From the NCBI GenBank assembly GCA_016784735.1, contig JADHUC010000013.1, forward strand, positions 1 through 60,413: a stretch of 60,413 bases of DNA, in the 5' to 3' direction. This stretch comes from Pirellulaceae bacterium (lineage in GTDB: Bacteria; Planctomycetota; Planctomycetia; Pirellulales; Pirellulaceae). Numbering within the stretch: the stretch's first letter is position 1; each line of letters opens with the position of its first letter. The notes under the pieces are model-generated. The model worked only from the letters and a program-made list of their open reading frames with translations, was not told the DNA's origin and searched no databases. The translations under genes and the position numbers were made by a program. Shown one piece after another: positions 9,038 through 17,851 of the stretch.

Positions 9038-12000
9038 TCAATCGGTCTGTGTGCCTCTTTCAAGGTGATCGCCAGTGGGTCGTAGGGCCAGCGTGCCTTG
9101 GTTCAAATAACTGCATGTGCACCAACTCGCGGCATCGGGCATCATCAGAACACCCCCAGCGGGAATGGCGGCAATCCAGCAGCCTGGCCGAATCCCTCCG
9201 TAGTTCTGTGTCTCCGATGAAGCCGTCAGATCGACGTAGCCGAGAGTCGCCGAACGGAAAATGAGCATGTTTCGACACCCGGCTACGATTCCACACCCGT
9301 AGGACCGTTCCAACTCGAACGGCAACTTCCGCCCGGTCAACAGATCCCACGCTCCCGGTGGGGCGTAGATCGTGCGGCCGTTCAAAACCGGCCGGTCAGC
9401 GTATTCCGCTTGAATGTTCCACAGACAGGTTCCGTTGGCGGCGTTGAATGCGGCCATTCGATTCGCTCGCTCCGACGAGCGAGACGCCTGGTGTGCCGCC
9501 TGGTATCCCATCCACAGCAAATCGTCTTCGGCCGCGTACACCAACAGCGTGCCGAAGATGTCGCGCTTGGCTTCCCAAATCTGATTGCCCGTCTTTTCGT
9601 CCAAGACGACCAAGCGTCCAAGAGGATGAACAGGCTTGTCAGGTTCCTTGGGGTCGGCGGCGTTGGGGCCAGCGGTGCCACGACGCGCTGCGACGGATTT
9701 CGCCGGTGCGACGTAGTTCAGGTCGTCCTCGATGGCGACCGGGCGATCGACCAGGTACACCCGTCCGCCGCCCAAAGCGATGGCGTTATGACGGACGGAG
9801 TGTTCTGGCGCGTACTTCCACAACAACCGACCCGTACTCGCATCCAAAGCGAACAACAGGATCGACTCCGTAAACTGGTTCCCCGTATCCCAGCGATCGG
9901 ACCAACACTTGATCAGGTAGTCTTCTTTCACAAGCGAGCCGAAGAGCATTCCGTTATGATATGCGAGGTAGCCCCACTGGCCCGCCTTTACGTCAGGACG
10001 AAGCGGCGGCTTCCATCGCGCCAATTCCTTCCCGGTTGCCGCATCCAGTACGGAGCAGGCCCGGCCGTCATGGAGAAAGACGCGATCCGGACCCAGGCAC
10101 ACGTTCCCGCCGGTCCACGCAGCGCCAATGCTATGCTCTCGATTGTACGATGCGAGAATTCCAGGTTTAGCTAGTTCCCAAAGAACGCGACCGTTGTAAA
10201 TGCTCTGTGCGCGGAGGCCGTTCAGGCCTTCGACAAACATACGGCCATCCTGGACCAACGCGGTGGGGGCTCGTCCGTGGCGGTTGACCATCAGGAGATC
10301 CGTGTCACGAAACCAGAGCATCTCGAGCCTTCCTCGCACGCGCACATCGTTCGAGCAAAGCGTGTTGGCAGGGCTTGTGTTCTGGTGAGTCCAATCTGCC
10401 GCCCCCTCCAACTCGCCTCGAACCGACACGTTCATCTCGACCGCCGAGCCGATACCAACTACGCCGCCGCAGGGACGTTGGAGCCGCCGGGCCTCGGCAA
10501 TCAGTTCCGCACTAGGACTCTCCGTTACCGCCCGTCCGGATACGACAAGATCGGCACAGTAATCGGCGTAAGGCACGTCGGACAAGTCGAACCGATGCAC
10601 GGTCACGCGAGTCCCGTATAAGCCGGCGCCAGCGAGTTGTTCACGTAACCTTCGCACGTTTGTCGGGTCGGGATCAACGGCGTAAACCCGAAGGTTGGTT
10701 CGCCGCGCCAACTCCAACGTCAAGCCGCCTTCGCCGCATCCCAGGTCGACGCAGGCGCCGTCGGTGAATTGAAAACGCCGCAGGAGTTCGTCGGCCGCTG
10801 CGGCATAAGGCGACTTGATGGCGGGTGGCAACGATTCGCGGACGGTCTGAATGACCACTGGCGGCTGGGCGCCGAGTTCGTCGAAGCAGTAGATGATCCC
10901 TTGATCGGTGCTCACGTAGAGCTGCCCGCCGGCAACCGCCAATCCGTGCGCAGTGCCTTCCACTTCGGCCGACCAAATCGCTTGGCGCGTGGGGATATCG
11001 ACCAACGTGACTTTCCCTCGTCCTCCAACAATCACCTGATCCGCGGCCACGATCAAAGCCGCGGCTTCATGTTCCAGCGCGGGCGTTGTCCACGCTGTCG
11101 AATTCATACGGACCTCGGGCGGGCGTAGATCCTGCGGCAACGGCGCTGGAGGCTCGGCGTCAAACGCGACGTCGATTTCCCAGACTGGTGCTGTGAGTCT
11201 GGTGACTTGCTGCTTGTTTCCTTTCCTGTCGACGACATCGCGTTGGACTGTCAGGTGACCGCGATCCAGGGCCAGGACCTTGTCGCCGGTCGCGTGTACG
11301 ACGTAGTCGGGATGGACCGACACGTGCAGGCCGATCTCGCCGATCCTCTGTCCGCCCTTGATCGCGTACACCATTCCGCCATTGGCGAAGTTTCCATCTA
11401 TCGCCACGATGTCGGCCCCGCCCTGTTGTTGGTGTGCCTGCAACTGAAAATATCGCAAACGTCCGTCGTCCCGATTCAGGACAGCCGGCACGGCACGACC
11501 CGTTGGTATCAGAAGAGCATCGCCACCCACGGCAAGATAGCCCTGGGCCGAAATGCCGCTTTTGGCCCGAGCCGTCGAATGGGGTTGGTCCATTTCGATC
11601 GAACCGGAATTGTCATTCACCCAGAGCACATCGCCGCCGATGGGGTCGAGGGCGTACAGGAAGATGCCTTCGCTGGGCCAAATCCCGGTGCCGAAATAGA
11701 CCACGTCGTCAACCACAACCGGGCCGCCACGCGCGGGCCACCGAGAGACCATCCGGTCGTTGCCCAGCAGCATGTCGTTCCGCGGGCCGCCTCGCCGTTG
11801 CCAAAGCACTCTTCCGTCGTCGATGGACAAACAGTAAATGTGGCCATCGTCACTGGTGACGAACAGCCGGTCCTTCCATGCAACGGGTGCGAAACGCACG
11901 GGAGCATCGGCAAAGAAAGTCCAGAGAAGTCCTCCCGTGGCGGCGTCCAGGGCGTACACCTTGTCGTCCGTGGAACTGCCAAAACAAAGGACTCCGCCCG

Positions 12001-12229
12001 CAACGATGGGTTGGAGCGCCCGATCGAAGGCGAGTCGATTGCGTGTCGGCCATGCCGGCGATGGCTTCTGAGCCGCTCGGTAGACCCAGCGGAGCTTGGG
12101 CTGCCGCGGCAGCCGGTCCGTCGTGAATCCGCTACGTGCCGCGTCAGCTCGAAACATGGGCCAATCGTCCGCGTTGGCGGACGACACGATTGCTACCATG
12201 ACAACCAGGAAAAGTCTCAGTCCAACCAT
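9038..12229 (-). CDS. Secreted PQQ-propeller protein with an internal methyltransferase-like domain
   Basis: A protein of 1063 residues with a signal peptide (1-20, cleavage after 'SSANA'). The first PQQ-like propeller covers about 22-455 ('VYALDAATGGLLWTFFA'). Residues about 475-600 form a class I SAM-methyltransferase-like Rossmann domain with an intact motif I 'VDLGCGEGG' (494-502), an acidic end of strand 2 ('YAVDPDPTNVRRLRE') and a motif II-like 'DVPYADYCADLVV'. A second propeller (about 640-1063) follows after a 'DWTHQN' junction. It is divergent from a gene with the same methyltransferase-DWTH-propeller order. SAM is not expected outside the cytoplasm, so catalytic activity is doubtful. 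Confidence 0.8.
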   Translation of the reverse strand: MVGLRLFLVVMVAIVSSANADDWPMFRADAARSGFTTDRLPRQPKLRWVYRAAQKPSPAWPTRNRLAFDRALQPIVAGGVLCFGSSTDDKVYALDAATGGLLWTFFADAPVRFAPVAWKDRLFVTSDDGHIYCLSIDDGRVLWQRRGGPRNDMLLGNDRMVSRWPARGGPVVVDDVVYFGTGIWPSEGIFLYALDPIGGDVLWVNDNSGSIEMDQPHSTARAKSGISAQGYLAVGGDALLIPTGRAVPAVLNRDDGRLRYFQLQAHQQQGGADIVAIDGNFANGGMVYAIKGGQRIGEIGLHVSVHPDYVVHATGDKVLALDRGHLTVQRDVVDRKGNKQQVTRLTAPVWEIDVAFDAEPPAPLPQDLRPPEVRMNSTAWTTPALEHEAAALIVAADQVIVGGRGKVTLVDIPTRQAIWSAEVEGTAHGLAVAGGQLYVSTDQGIIYCFDELGAQPPVVIQTVRESLPPAIKSPYAAAADELLRRFQFTDGACVDLGCGEGGLTLELARRTNLRVYAVDPDPTNVRRLREQLAGAGLYGTRVTVHRFDLSDVPYADYCADLVVSGRAVTESPSAELIAEARRLQRPCGGVVGIGSAVEMNVSVRGELEGAADWTHQNTSPANTLCSNDVRVRGRLEMLWFRDTDLLMVNRHGRAPTALVQDGRMFVEGLNGLRAQSIYNGRVLWELAKPGILASYNREHSIGAAWTGGNVCLGPDRVFLHDGRACSVLDAATGKELARWKPPLRPDVKAGQWGYLAYHNGMLFGSLVKEDYLIKCWSDRWDTGNQFTESILLFALDASTGRLLWKYAPEHSVRHNAIALGGGRVYLVDRPVAIEDDLNYVAPAKSVAARRGTAGPNAADPKEPDKPVHPLGRLVVLDEKTGNQIWEAKRDIFGTLLVYAAEDDLLWMGYQAAHQASRSSERANRMAAFNAANGTCLWNIQAEYADRPVLNGRTIYAPPGAWDLLTGRKLPFELERSYGCGIVAGCRNMLIFRSATLGYVDLTASSETQNYGGIRPGCWIAAIPAGGVLMMPDAASWCTCSYLNQGTLALRPTGDHLERGTQTD

Positions 12230-12455
12230 TCTGTTCTCCTAAATCTGTCGAATTACCCGCGGCACATTGTCCCATAGTTGTCGCGAGGATCAATGATCGC
12301 GCGAGGAATCCCCCTATTGTCGCGGTCACGCCACTGAGCGCCCGGAGCCATGCCCAACCAACCACACTCGACATCGGCGAATTGAAATCTGACTCATTGT
12401 GTGATAGGACATTGACGCTCGTTTTCTGTTCAACACGTAAACTGCAAATATTGCA

Positions 12456-15400
12456 ATGAGGAACAAGATCATGAAACCGACGTGTGTATGGCTCGCCACG
12501 TGTTTTCTTATTGGCCCGCTTGTTGGTCCTTCAGTTTCTGCCAACACGGAGTTGAGGAAGATCGTCCAAGAGAAAGGGATCACCGGTGGCATCATCGTCC
12601 ATCTGGACTGCGGCAGCGGCGAACGCACGGCTGCATTGCGTTTTGGGGACCGGTTCCTTGTGCAGGGACTTGACCGAAGCCCCGAGAATGTCTCCGCGGC
12701 TCGCGCCAGACTCCGTGCCGAACAGGCCTACGGTCCGGTGACGATCGCTCTGTACAACGGTCGGCAGCTACCTTACATCGACCGATCCGTGAATGTGGTG
12801 GTTGCCGAAAACGAGCCGACCGTGTCCGAGCAAGAGATGCTTCGCGTGCTCGCTCCGGGGGGGATTGTCCTCGTTCGACAAGGTGACGGTTGGCGAACGT
12901 TGACGAAGGAGCGTTCGCCGGAGACGGACGACTGGACGCATTATTTGTACGACGCCACGGGGAATGCCGTCTCGCGGGACACGGAGGTGGCGTCTCCATT
13001 TTACGTCCAGTGGTACAGCGGCCCCAAGTGGGCTCGCAGCCACGACCGGCTGACCAGCATGCCGGCCCTCGTCTCCAGCGGCGGGAAGATCTTCTACATC
13101 ATCGACGAGGGACCGATCTCGGACATCATTCTGCCGGCCGACTGGAAACTGATCGCCAAGGACGCCTATAACGGGGTGACGCTTTGGAAGAGAGATATCC
13201 AACGGTGGGAAAACCACCTGCGCGCGTTCCGAGCGGGCCCAACGCAACAGCCTCGACGGCTGGTCTCTGATGGAAACCGACTGTTCGCTGCTTTGAATCT
13301 GGGTGATCCCGTGCAGGTGCTGGATGGATCCACCGGACAGACGATCAAGACGTTCGCCGGAACGGAAAACGCGGAAGAGATGGTGCTGGCCGATGGGGTC
13401 CTTTTCGTCGTCGTCGACACCTCACCGATGAAGGGAAGGGACGACACCTCACGCTACGACTTTGCCGGGCAGGACGAAAGAGGACGGACCCGCGGTTACC
13501 GCGACTACTACCAGAAGGCGATCGTTGCATTGGATGCCGAGACCGGGCGCGGTCTGTGGCGGCGGGATGATGCAGACACGGCGGCGATTATCCCCTCGAC
13601 CCTTGTTGCTGACTCGGATCGAGTCTACTACCAAAACGACAACGCGATTATCGCACTGGACCGCAAGGCCGGCAAGACACTGTGGACAACGGCACGCGAC
13701 AAGGTCCGGAATCGAGACTCCTACAACGCTCCGGCGTTCGCGATTGCCGATGGCGTGGTCCTGTCGGCGGACCGATCCGGCTCGCAAAACGAATCGCCCG
13801 ACGCCAAGCCCTGGCTCTACTCGGCAACCGCAAAGAACAACACGGGCGAGTTGTTGGCCTTCGCTGCAACGAGCGGAGAACAACTGTGGTCGGTTCCCTG
13901 TGCCGAGGCGTACGGCGCCACGCAGGATGTGTTCGTCATTAACGGGCTAGTCTACGTCGGTCAGAATCCACGCCGACACCAAGCGGACTTCGCCCGCGCC
14001 TACGATTTGCGAACGGGCGAGGAGAAACTTCAATTGGACTCGGCGTCCGCCTTCGTTTCAAACCATCACCACCGCTGCTGGCGCAACAAGGCGACGCCGA
14101 ACTTCATCCTGATGGGTCGCACGGGAATCGAGTTCATCGACGTTACCGGCAAAGACACGGTGAAGAACTCCTGGACGCGCGGAGCCTGCCAATACGGAAT
14201 CATGCCAGCCAACGGTCTGGTCTACACACCGCCCCATTCCTGCGGCTGCTACATCCAAGTCAAACTCAGTGGCTTCTTCGCTTTTGCTCCCGAGAGCCAA
14301 CGCCCGCCAATGAAGGAGAATCGTTTCACCGAACGATTGGTGAAAGGAGCGGCGTTTGGAGCGGTCAGCGATCAGCAGTCAGCGGTCAGCGAAGATGCTT
14401 GGCCGACTTACCGGCGCGATGCGGCTCGTAGCAGTTCCGTCGCAGCGCGGATAGAGCCGACGGTTGAGGAAAAATGGTCCGTTGACTTCGATGGACCGGT
14501 TACCAGTCCGGTTAGCGCCAATGGCGTCGTGTACTTGGCCGAGAAGGATCAACATGCCGTGTGGGCCGTATCCGCCGCGACCGGCGAGAAGCTGTGGTCG
14601 TTCGTGGCAGACGGATACATCGACTCGCCTCCGACCATCTGGCAGGGCATGGCTCTGTTTGGTACTCGAGGCGGCAGCGTCTACGCCCTGAACGCCGCTG
14701 ACGGTGCGCTCGTCTGGCAGTTCCGTGCCGCCACGGCCAACGTCCAGCAGGCATACGACGGGCGGCTGGAATCGCTATGGCCCGTTCATGGCAGTGTTCT
14801 GGTGACTGGCGAAGAACTGTTTTTCGCTGCCGGGCGTTCGTCCTACGTGGACGACGGGCTCTATGTTTACAAGCTGAATCCCCGAACCGGCGAGTTGCTG
14901 GCCCAGAAGCGAATCTACTCCAGAGACGAAACGGGGCGTCCGGCCGAGGCGATTGGCGGGCGCGGGCAAAGCTACCCCGGTGGCCTGTCCGATGTCCTGT
15001 CGGCGGACGAGCAGCACGTGTTCATGCGCGACGTTACCTTCACTCGCGACGTCGAGATGCTGGAGCCAACGATTGCCCACATCCACAGCGCCGCCGGATA
15101 CTTGGACGACTCCTGGGCTCATCGTACGTACTGGTTCTTCGGCACCTACATGGCCGGCGGCTACGGCGGTTGGGGCCGAGAAGGAAACCAGAAGTACTCG
15201 GGGAGAATCATGGTTCGCGACGGGGATGACCTGTTTGCGTACGGCCGGACGAACTACTTCAACGATTTCACCAGCGCGCCGAAGTTAGGTCGATACCGGG
15301 AACAGGGCCTCTACCAACTCTACGCCGCGTCAATCCAACCCCGGCAACAGTCCCAGCCGCCGAAGCCGAAGGCAAAGCGAGCCAAGAAAGGCCCGGCCGT

Positions 15401-15713
15401 GCGATACACGTGGACCGCCTCGGTTCCCGTCTACGTGCGCGCGATGGTGCTCGCGGAAAACGCCCTCTTCGTTGCAGGTCCAAAACACATACTAAAGGAC
15501 GAAACCGCCGACGATCCGCAGACCCTGGCAGCACAGACAGCCTGGTTCAAGGGAAAGAAGGGTGCCGAGATTCACGCCGTCTCGCCGGAGTCAGGAGAAA
15601 TCCTCGCCTCCACCAAGCTGGCCTCACCACCCGTCTTCGACGGAATGATCGCCGCCGACGGCAACCTATACGTCAGCACCATAGCCAACAAGCTGACGTG
15701 CCTAGGGCAGTAG
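12456..15713 (+). CDS. Secreted protein with N-terminal methyltransferase-like domain and PQQ propellers
   Basis: A protein of 1085 residues; the second Met (residue 6) is an equally good start. Signal peptide to about residue 30. Residues 32-148 are a methyltransferase-like domain with a degenerate motif I (LDCGSGERT, where Asp replaces the first Gly), 'GLDRSPENVSAARARL' and 'LRVLAPGGIVLVR'. A 'DDWTHYLYDATGN' junction leads into two propeller regions (about 165-600 and 640-1085), joined by a low-complexity linker at about 635-650 encoded by a short GTCAGC repeat. The C-terminal part has a Lys/Pro-rich segment near 965-980. It pairs divergently with the related gene on the other strand. Confidence 0.8.
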   Translation: MRNKIMKPTCVWLATCFLIGPLVGPSVSANTELRKIVQEKGITGGIIVHLDCGSGERTAALRFGDRFLVQGLDRSPENVSAARARLRAEQAYGPVTIALYNGRQLPYIDRSVNVVVAENEPTVSEQEMLRVLAPGGIVLVRQGDGWRTLTKERSPETDDWTHYLYDATGNAVSRDTEVASPFYVQWYSGPKWARSHDRLTSMPALVSSGGKIFYIIDEGPISDIILPADWKLIAKDAYNGVTLWKRDIQRWENHLRAFRAGPTQQPRRLVSDGNRLFAALNLGDPVQVLDGSTGQTIKTFAGTENAEEMVLADGVLFVVVDTSPMKGRDDTSRYDFAGQDERGRTRGYRDYYQKAIVALDAETGRGLWRRDDADTAAIIPSTLVADSDRVYYQNDNAIIALDRKAGKTLWTTARDKVRNRDSYNAPAFAIADGVVLSADRSGSQNESPDAKPWLYSATAKNNTGELLAFAATSGEQLWSVPCAEAYGATQDVFVINGLVYVGQNPRRHQADFARAYDLRTGEEKLQLDSASAFVSNHHHRCWRNKATPNFILMGRTGIEFIDVTGKDTVKNSWTRGACQYGIMPANGLVYTPPHSCGCYIQVKLSGFFAFAPESQRPPMKENRFTERLVKGAAFGAVSDQQSAVSEDAWPTYRRDAARSSSVAARIEPTVEEKWSVDFDGPVTSPVSANGVVYLAEKDQHAVWAVSAATGEKLWSFVADGYIDSPPTIWQGMALFGTRGGSVYALNAADGALVWQFRAATANVQQAYDGRLESLWPVHGSVLVTGEELFFAAGRSSYVDDGLYVYKLNPRTGELLAQKRIYSRDETGRPAEAIGGRGQSYPGGLSDVLSADEQHVFMRDVTFTRDVEMLEPTIAHIHSAAGYLDDSWAHRTYWFFGTYMAGGYGGWGREGNQKYSGRIMVRDGDDLFAYGRTNYFNDFTSAPKLGRYREQGLYQLYAASIQPRQQSQPPKPKAKRAKKGPAVRYTWTASVPVYVRAMVLAENALFVAGPKHILKDETADDPQTLAAQTAWFKGKKGAEIHAVSPESGEILASTKLASPPVFDGMIAADGNLYVSTIANKLTCLGQ
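14359..14392. repeat. GTCAGC short tandem repeat in the linker of the propeller protein
   Basis: Variants of GCGGTCAGCGATCAGCAGTC are repeated across 14359-14392 and translate in frame as 'AVSDQQSAVSED'. This separates the two propeller halves of the gene at 12456-15713. The length is compatible with the reading frame. Confidence 0.6.
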
Positions 15714-15851
15714 CAGATGAAGTAGCCGCGAACAAACTTGGTCTGCTATAATTCTATTATCTCGACTTGCCGAAGTGGGTTATGGCCAAAGATCACCCCA
15801 ACAAACACAGTCCACACGGTTGACGTTCACGATGGTCAACAGGGGAAACTC

Positions 15852-16115
15852 ATGCAAAGCCACGAATTCACCCTCGTCCTGTCTGTTGAAGATGTGACCG
15901 ACGACCAGTGCAACGCTCTTTACGAGGCCGGTTGCGACGACGGCACGATCAGCACGTCCGAACGTGTGACTCGGATCGACTTCTGTCGCGAGGCACACAC
16001 GCTCGAAGAAGCTATTCGTTCGGCCATTGGGAATGTGAACACTGCGGGTCTGCAAGTTGCCCGAGTCGAAACCGAGGATGCGTCGCACGCGACAGAGCGT
16101 CCACCTGAGATGTAG
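15852..16115 (+). CDS. Small conserved acidic protein, 87 aa
   Basis: The ATG at 15852 is preceded by AGGGGAA at a suitable distance, so the longer in-frame opening from 15738 is not used. The protein begins 'MQSHEFTLVLSVEDVTDD' and contains 'ALYEAGCDDGTISTSE' and 'EAHTLEEAIRSAIGNV'. Similar small proteins with an 'L(F/Y)EAGCDD' core are scattered in planctomycetes and cyanobacteria, often near mobile or toxin-antitoxin genes. The function is not known to me. It stands alone here, just upstream of a palindromic repeat. Confidence 0.65.
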   Translation: MQSHEFTLVLSVEDVTDDQCNALYEAGCDDGTISTSERVTRIDFCREAHTLEEAIRSAIGNVNTAGLQVARVETEDASHATERPPEM

Positions 16116-16204
16116 GCAGGCGTCGGATTGGAGCAAGTTATGGAGAGTCATGACCGATCTCCTCTTTTCGTAAGTATTCAGCCGTCTGTTGGAGCGACCG
16201 TTTT

Positions 16205-16282
16205 GTAGCCGGATTCGCAAGAATTCGGACAACTCGGCGACAGACTGGGAAGATTCCGAATTCTTGCGAGCAATCCGGCTAC
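16205..16282. repeat. Palindromic repeat with GTAGCCGGATTCGCAAGAAT arms
   Basis: The left arm (16205-16228) and right arm (16256-16282) are near-perfect reverse complements, apart from one inserted base, and enclose about 27 bases. The ends read GTAGCCGG and CCGGCTAC. It lies between the small protein and the convergent sulfatase. It looks like a non-autonomous palindromic element. Confidence 0.8.
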
Positions 16283-16312
16283 TAGATCACTTAACGGCGT
16301 TGCCCTATTGTG

Positions 16313-17851
16313 TCACTTGTCCTTTGACGGATCGTCGGGGGCCAGCTTTGCTTGAGAAGCTCGCTGGCCCGCGTCACCGATGCCCAGGGCTCTGGCCGAG
16401 ATACTGCGCGGTTGGAACCAGAGCTTGGCATTGGGCGGCAGCGAATCGAGCACCTGCTGCAACCGCTTGCGCTCGGCGATGTGTTTCGGATCGTTGCTGG
16501 TCGCGAGGTCATACTCTTCCAACGGGTCCTTCAGCAAATCGTGAAACCGTCCGTCCCAACCCAACTTGTACCGTGACCCGCGAACGACACGTTGATGAGC
16601 GTAGTGCGAGAGAATCCAGTCGCGTTGTGACGCAGCATCGGATTCTTCACGCAGTGTCGAGGCAAACGACCGGCCGTCGATTACCACACCTGCCGGATTC
16701 GTGGCACCGGCCAGTTCCACAAACGTCGGGAACACATCCGAGTTGTCGATCAGTGCGTCGCTCACGCGTCTGCCGGGCACCAATGCCGGGCAGTTCACGA
16801 TGAATGGCACGTTGATACTGCCTTCCTTCATGTCGCCCTCGACCATGGTGTTGGCAGACGCTTGGAAGACCCGACCGCCTACCTTCCCACCGTATTGAGC
16901 CGGCGTGCCGTTGTCGGTCGTGATGACAATGATGGTGTTGTCCCGCAGCCCCGATTCGTCCAACGCCGCCACGAGCCGTCCGACGCAAACATCGGCATAG
17001 CGTACCATCCCGGCCAGTTGTTCCCGTTCTGTTAGGACTTCATCTTTGTTCAACGGAGTCTTCGTCACCGGCACGTGCGTGAGGATGGTTGAATAGAACG
17101 CCAAGAACGGGCGGTCGCGATGCCGCCGCATGAAGTCGATCAGATAGTCCGTGAATAACCGCGGGCCGAACTTGCCTTCGGCCTCGATCCGCCGACCGTT
17201 TTGGATTATGTAAGGGTCCCAGTACCGCTGCGTGTGGGCCGGATGTCCGCGTGGGCCTTCCGGGAAAACGAAATGCTCGTCGAATCCGTGTTTCTTCAAT
17301 GCGTCGGGTTGGTCGAACAGATTGTTGATCTGCCACTTGCCGGAGATCGCCGTAGCATATCCAGCCGATTTCAGAACGCGAGCAAATGTGATCTCGCGGT
17401 TCCAGTCGAAATAGCCGCCACCGTAGATGGCCGCGTCGTGGTGGATGTGCCAGCCGGTGCGGAACGGGTACCGCCCGGTCATGAACACGTGGCGGCTGGT
17501 GCTGCATAACGGCGTTACGTAGCAGTTGCGAAACCGTACTCCGCTGGCCGCCAGTTTGTCGATCTCCGGCGTTTGCCCTTCCAGACTGCCGCAACAGCCG
17601 AACCAGTCCTGACCGATGTTGTCCATCAAGATGAACAGAATGTTGGGCGGTCGTCGCTTTGCATCGCCCGCAGCAACCGGGCGGGCCTGAACCGTGGTCA
17701 GCAGGGCAAGCAGCCCCAGGATGAACAGTAGACGTTTGCCGCCAAACCGCCCGCGGCCAGGTTTGTCCCGTTGGAGTCCAGGCTTTAGCCTGTTCTGGCA
17801 GCCTAAAGGCTGTACTCCAACCTCAGTTTCACTCGCGAGCTGTATAGTCAT
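16313..17851 (-). CDS. Secreted sulfatase (arylsulfatase family)
   Basis: A 512-residue alkaline-phosphatase-superfamily sulfatase ('PPNILFILMDNIGQDWFG'). The formylglycine site reads C-S-T-S-R (116-120), followed by 'HVFMTGRYPFRTG', instead of the commoner C-x-P/A-x-R. The first metal site has Asp77-Asn78 where many members have Asp-Asp, and a second metal pair 'TDNGTP' is present (313-314). The hydrophobic signal core is at 41-55. Upstream of it, residues about 11-28 are encoded by a dispersed palindrome, so the true start may be downstream or the N-terminus was rebuilt by the insertion. It overlaps the end of the glycogen synthase gene by 23 bases. It likely removes sulfate from extracellular polysaccharide. 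Confidence 0.85.
   Translation of the reverse strand: MTIQLASETEVGVQPLGCQNRLKPGLQRDKPGRGRFGGKRLLFILGLLALLTTVQARPVAAGDAKRRPPNILFILMDNIGQDWFGCCGSLEGQTPEIDKLAASGVRFRNCYVTPLCSTSRHVFMTGRYPFRTGWHIHHDAAIYGGGYFDWNREITFARVLKSAGYATAISGKWQINNLFDQPDALKKHGFDEHFVFPEGPRGHPAHTQRYWDPYIIQNGRRIEAEGKFGPRLFTDYLIDFMRRHRDRPFLAFYSTILTHVPVTKTPLNKDEVLTEREQLAGMVRYADVCVGRLVAALDESGLRDNTIIVITTDNGTPAQYGGKVGGRVFQASANTMVEGDMKEGSINVPFIVNCPALVPGRRVSDALIDNSDVFPTFVELAGATNPAGVVIDGRSFASTLREESDAASQRDWILSHYAHQRVVRGSRYKLGWDGRFHDLLKDPLEEYDLATSNDPKHIAERKRLQQVLDSLPPNAKLWFQPRSISARALGIGDAGQRASQAKLAPDDPSKDK
17771..17820. repeat. Dispersed palindrome family A, copy 2, at the 5' end of the sulfatase gene
   Basis: TTGGAGTCCAGGCTTTAGCC is followed by a short spacer and GGCTGTACTCCAA, forming an inverted repeat. 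It matches the copy at 2796-2844. Here it encodes 'VQPLGCQNRLKPGLQ' ahead of the sulfatase signal sequence. Confidence 0.8.

Noticed and set aside
11207-12277. A 356-codon plus-strand frame over the 5' part of the minus-strand propeller gene
   Set aside because: The minus-strand protein has a signal peptide and regular propeller blades across this stretch, so this is a shadow.
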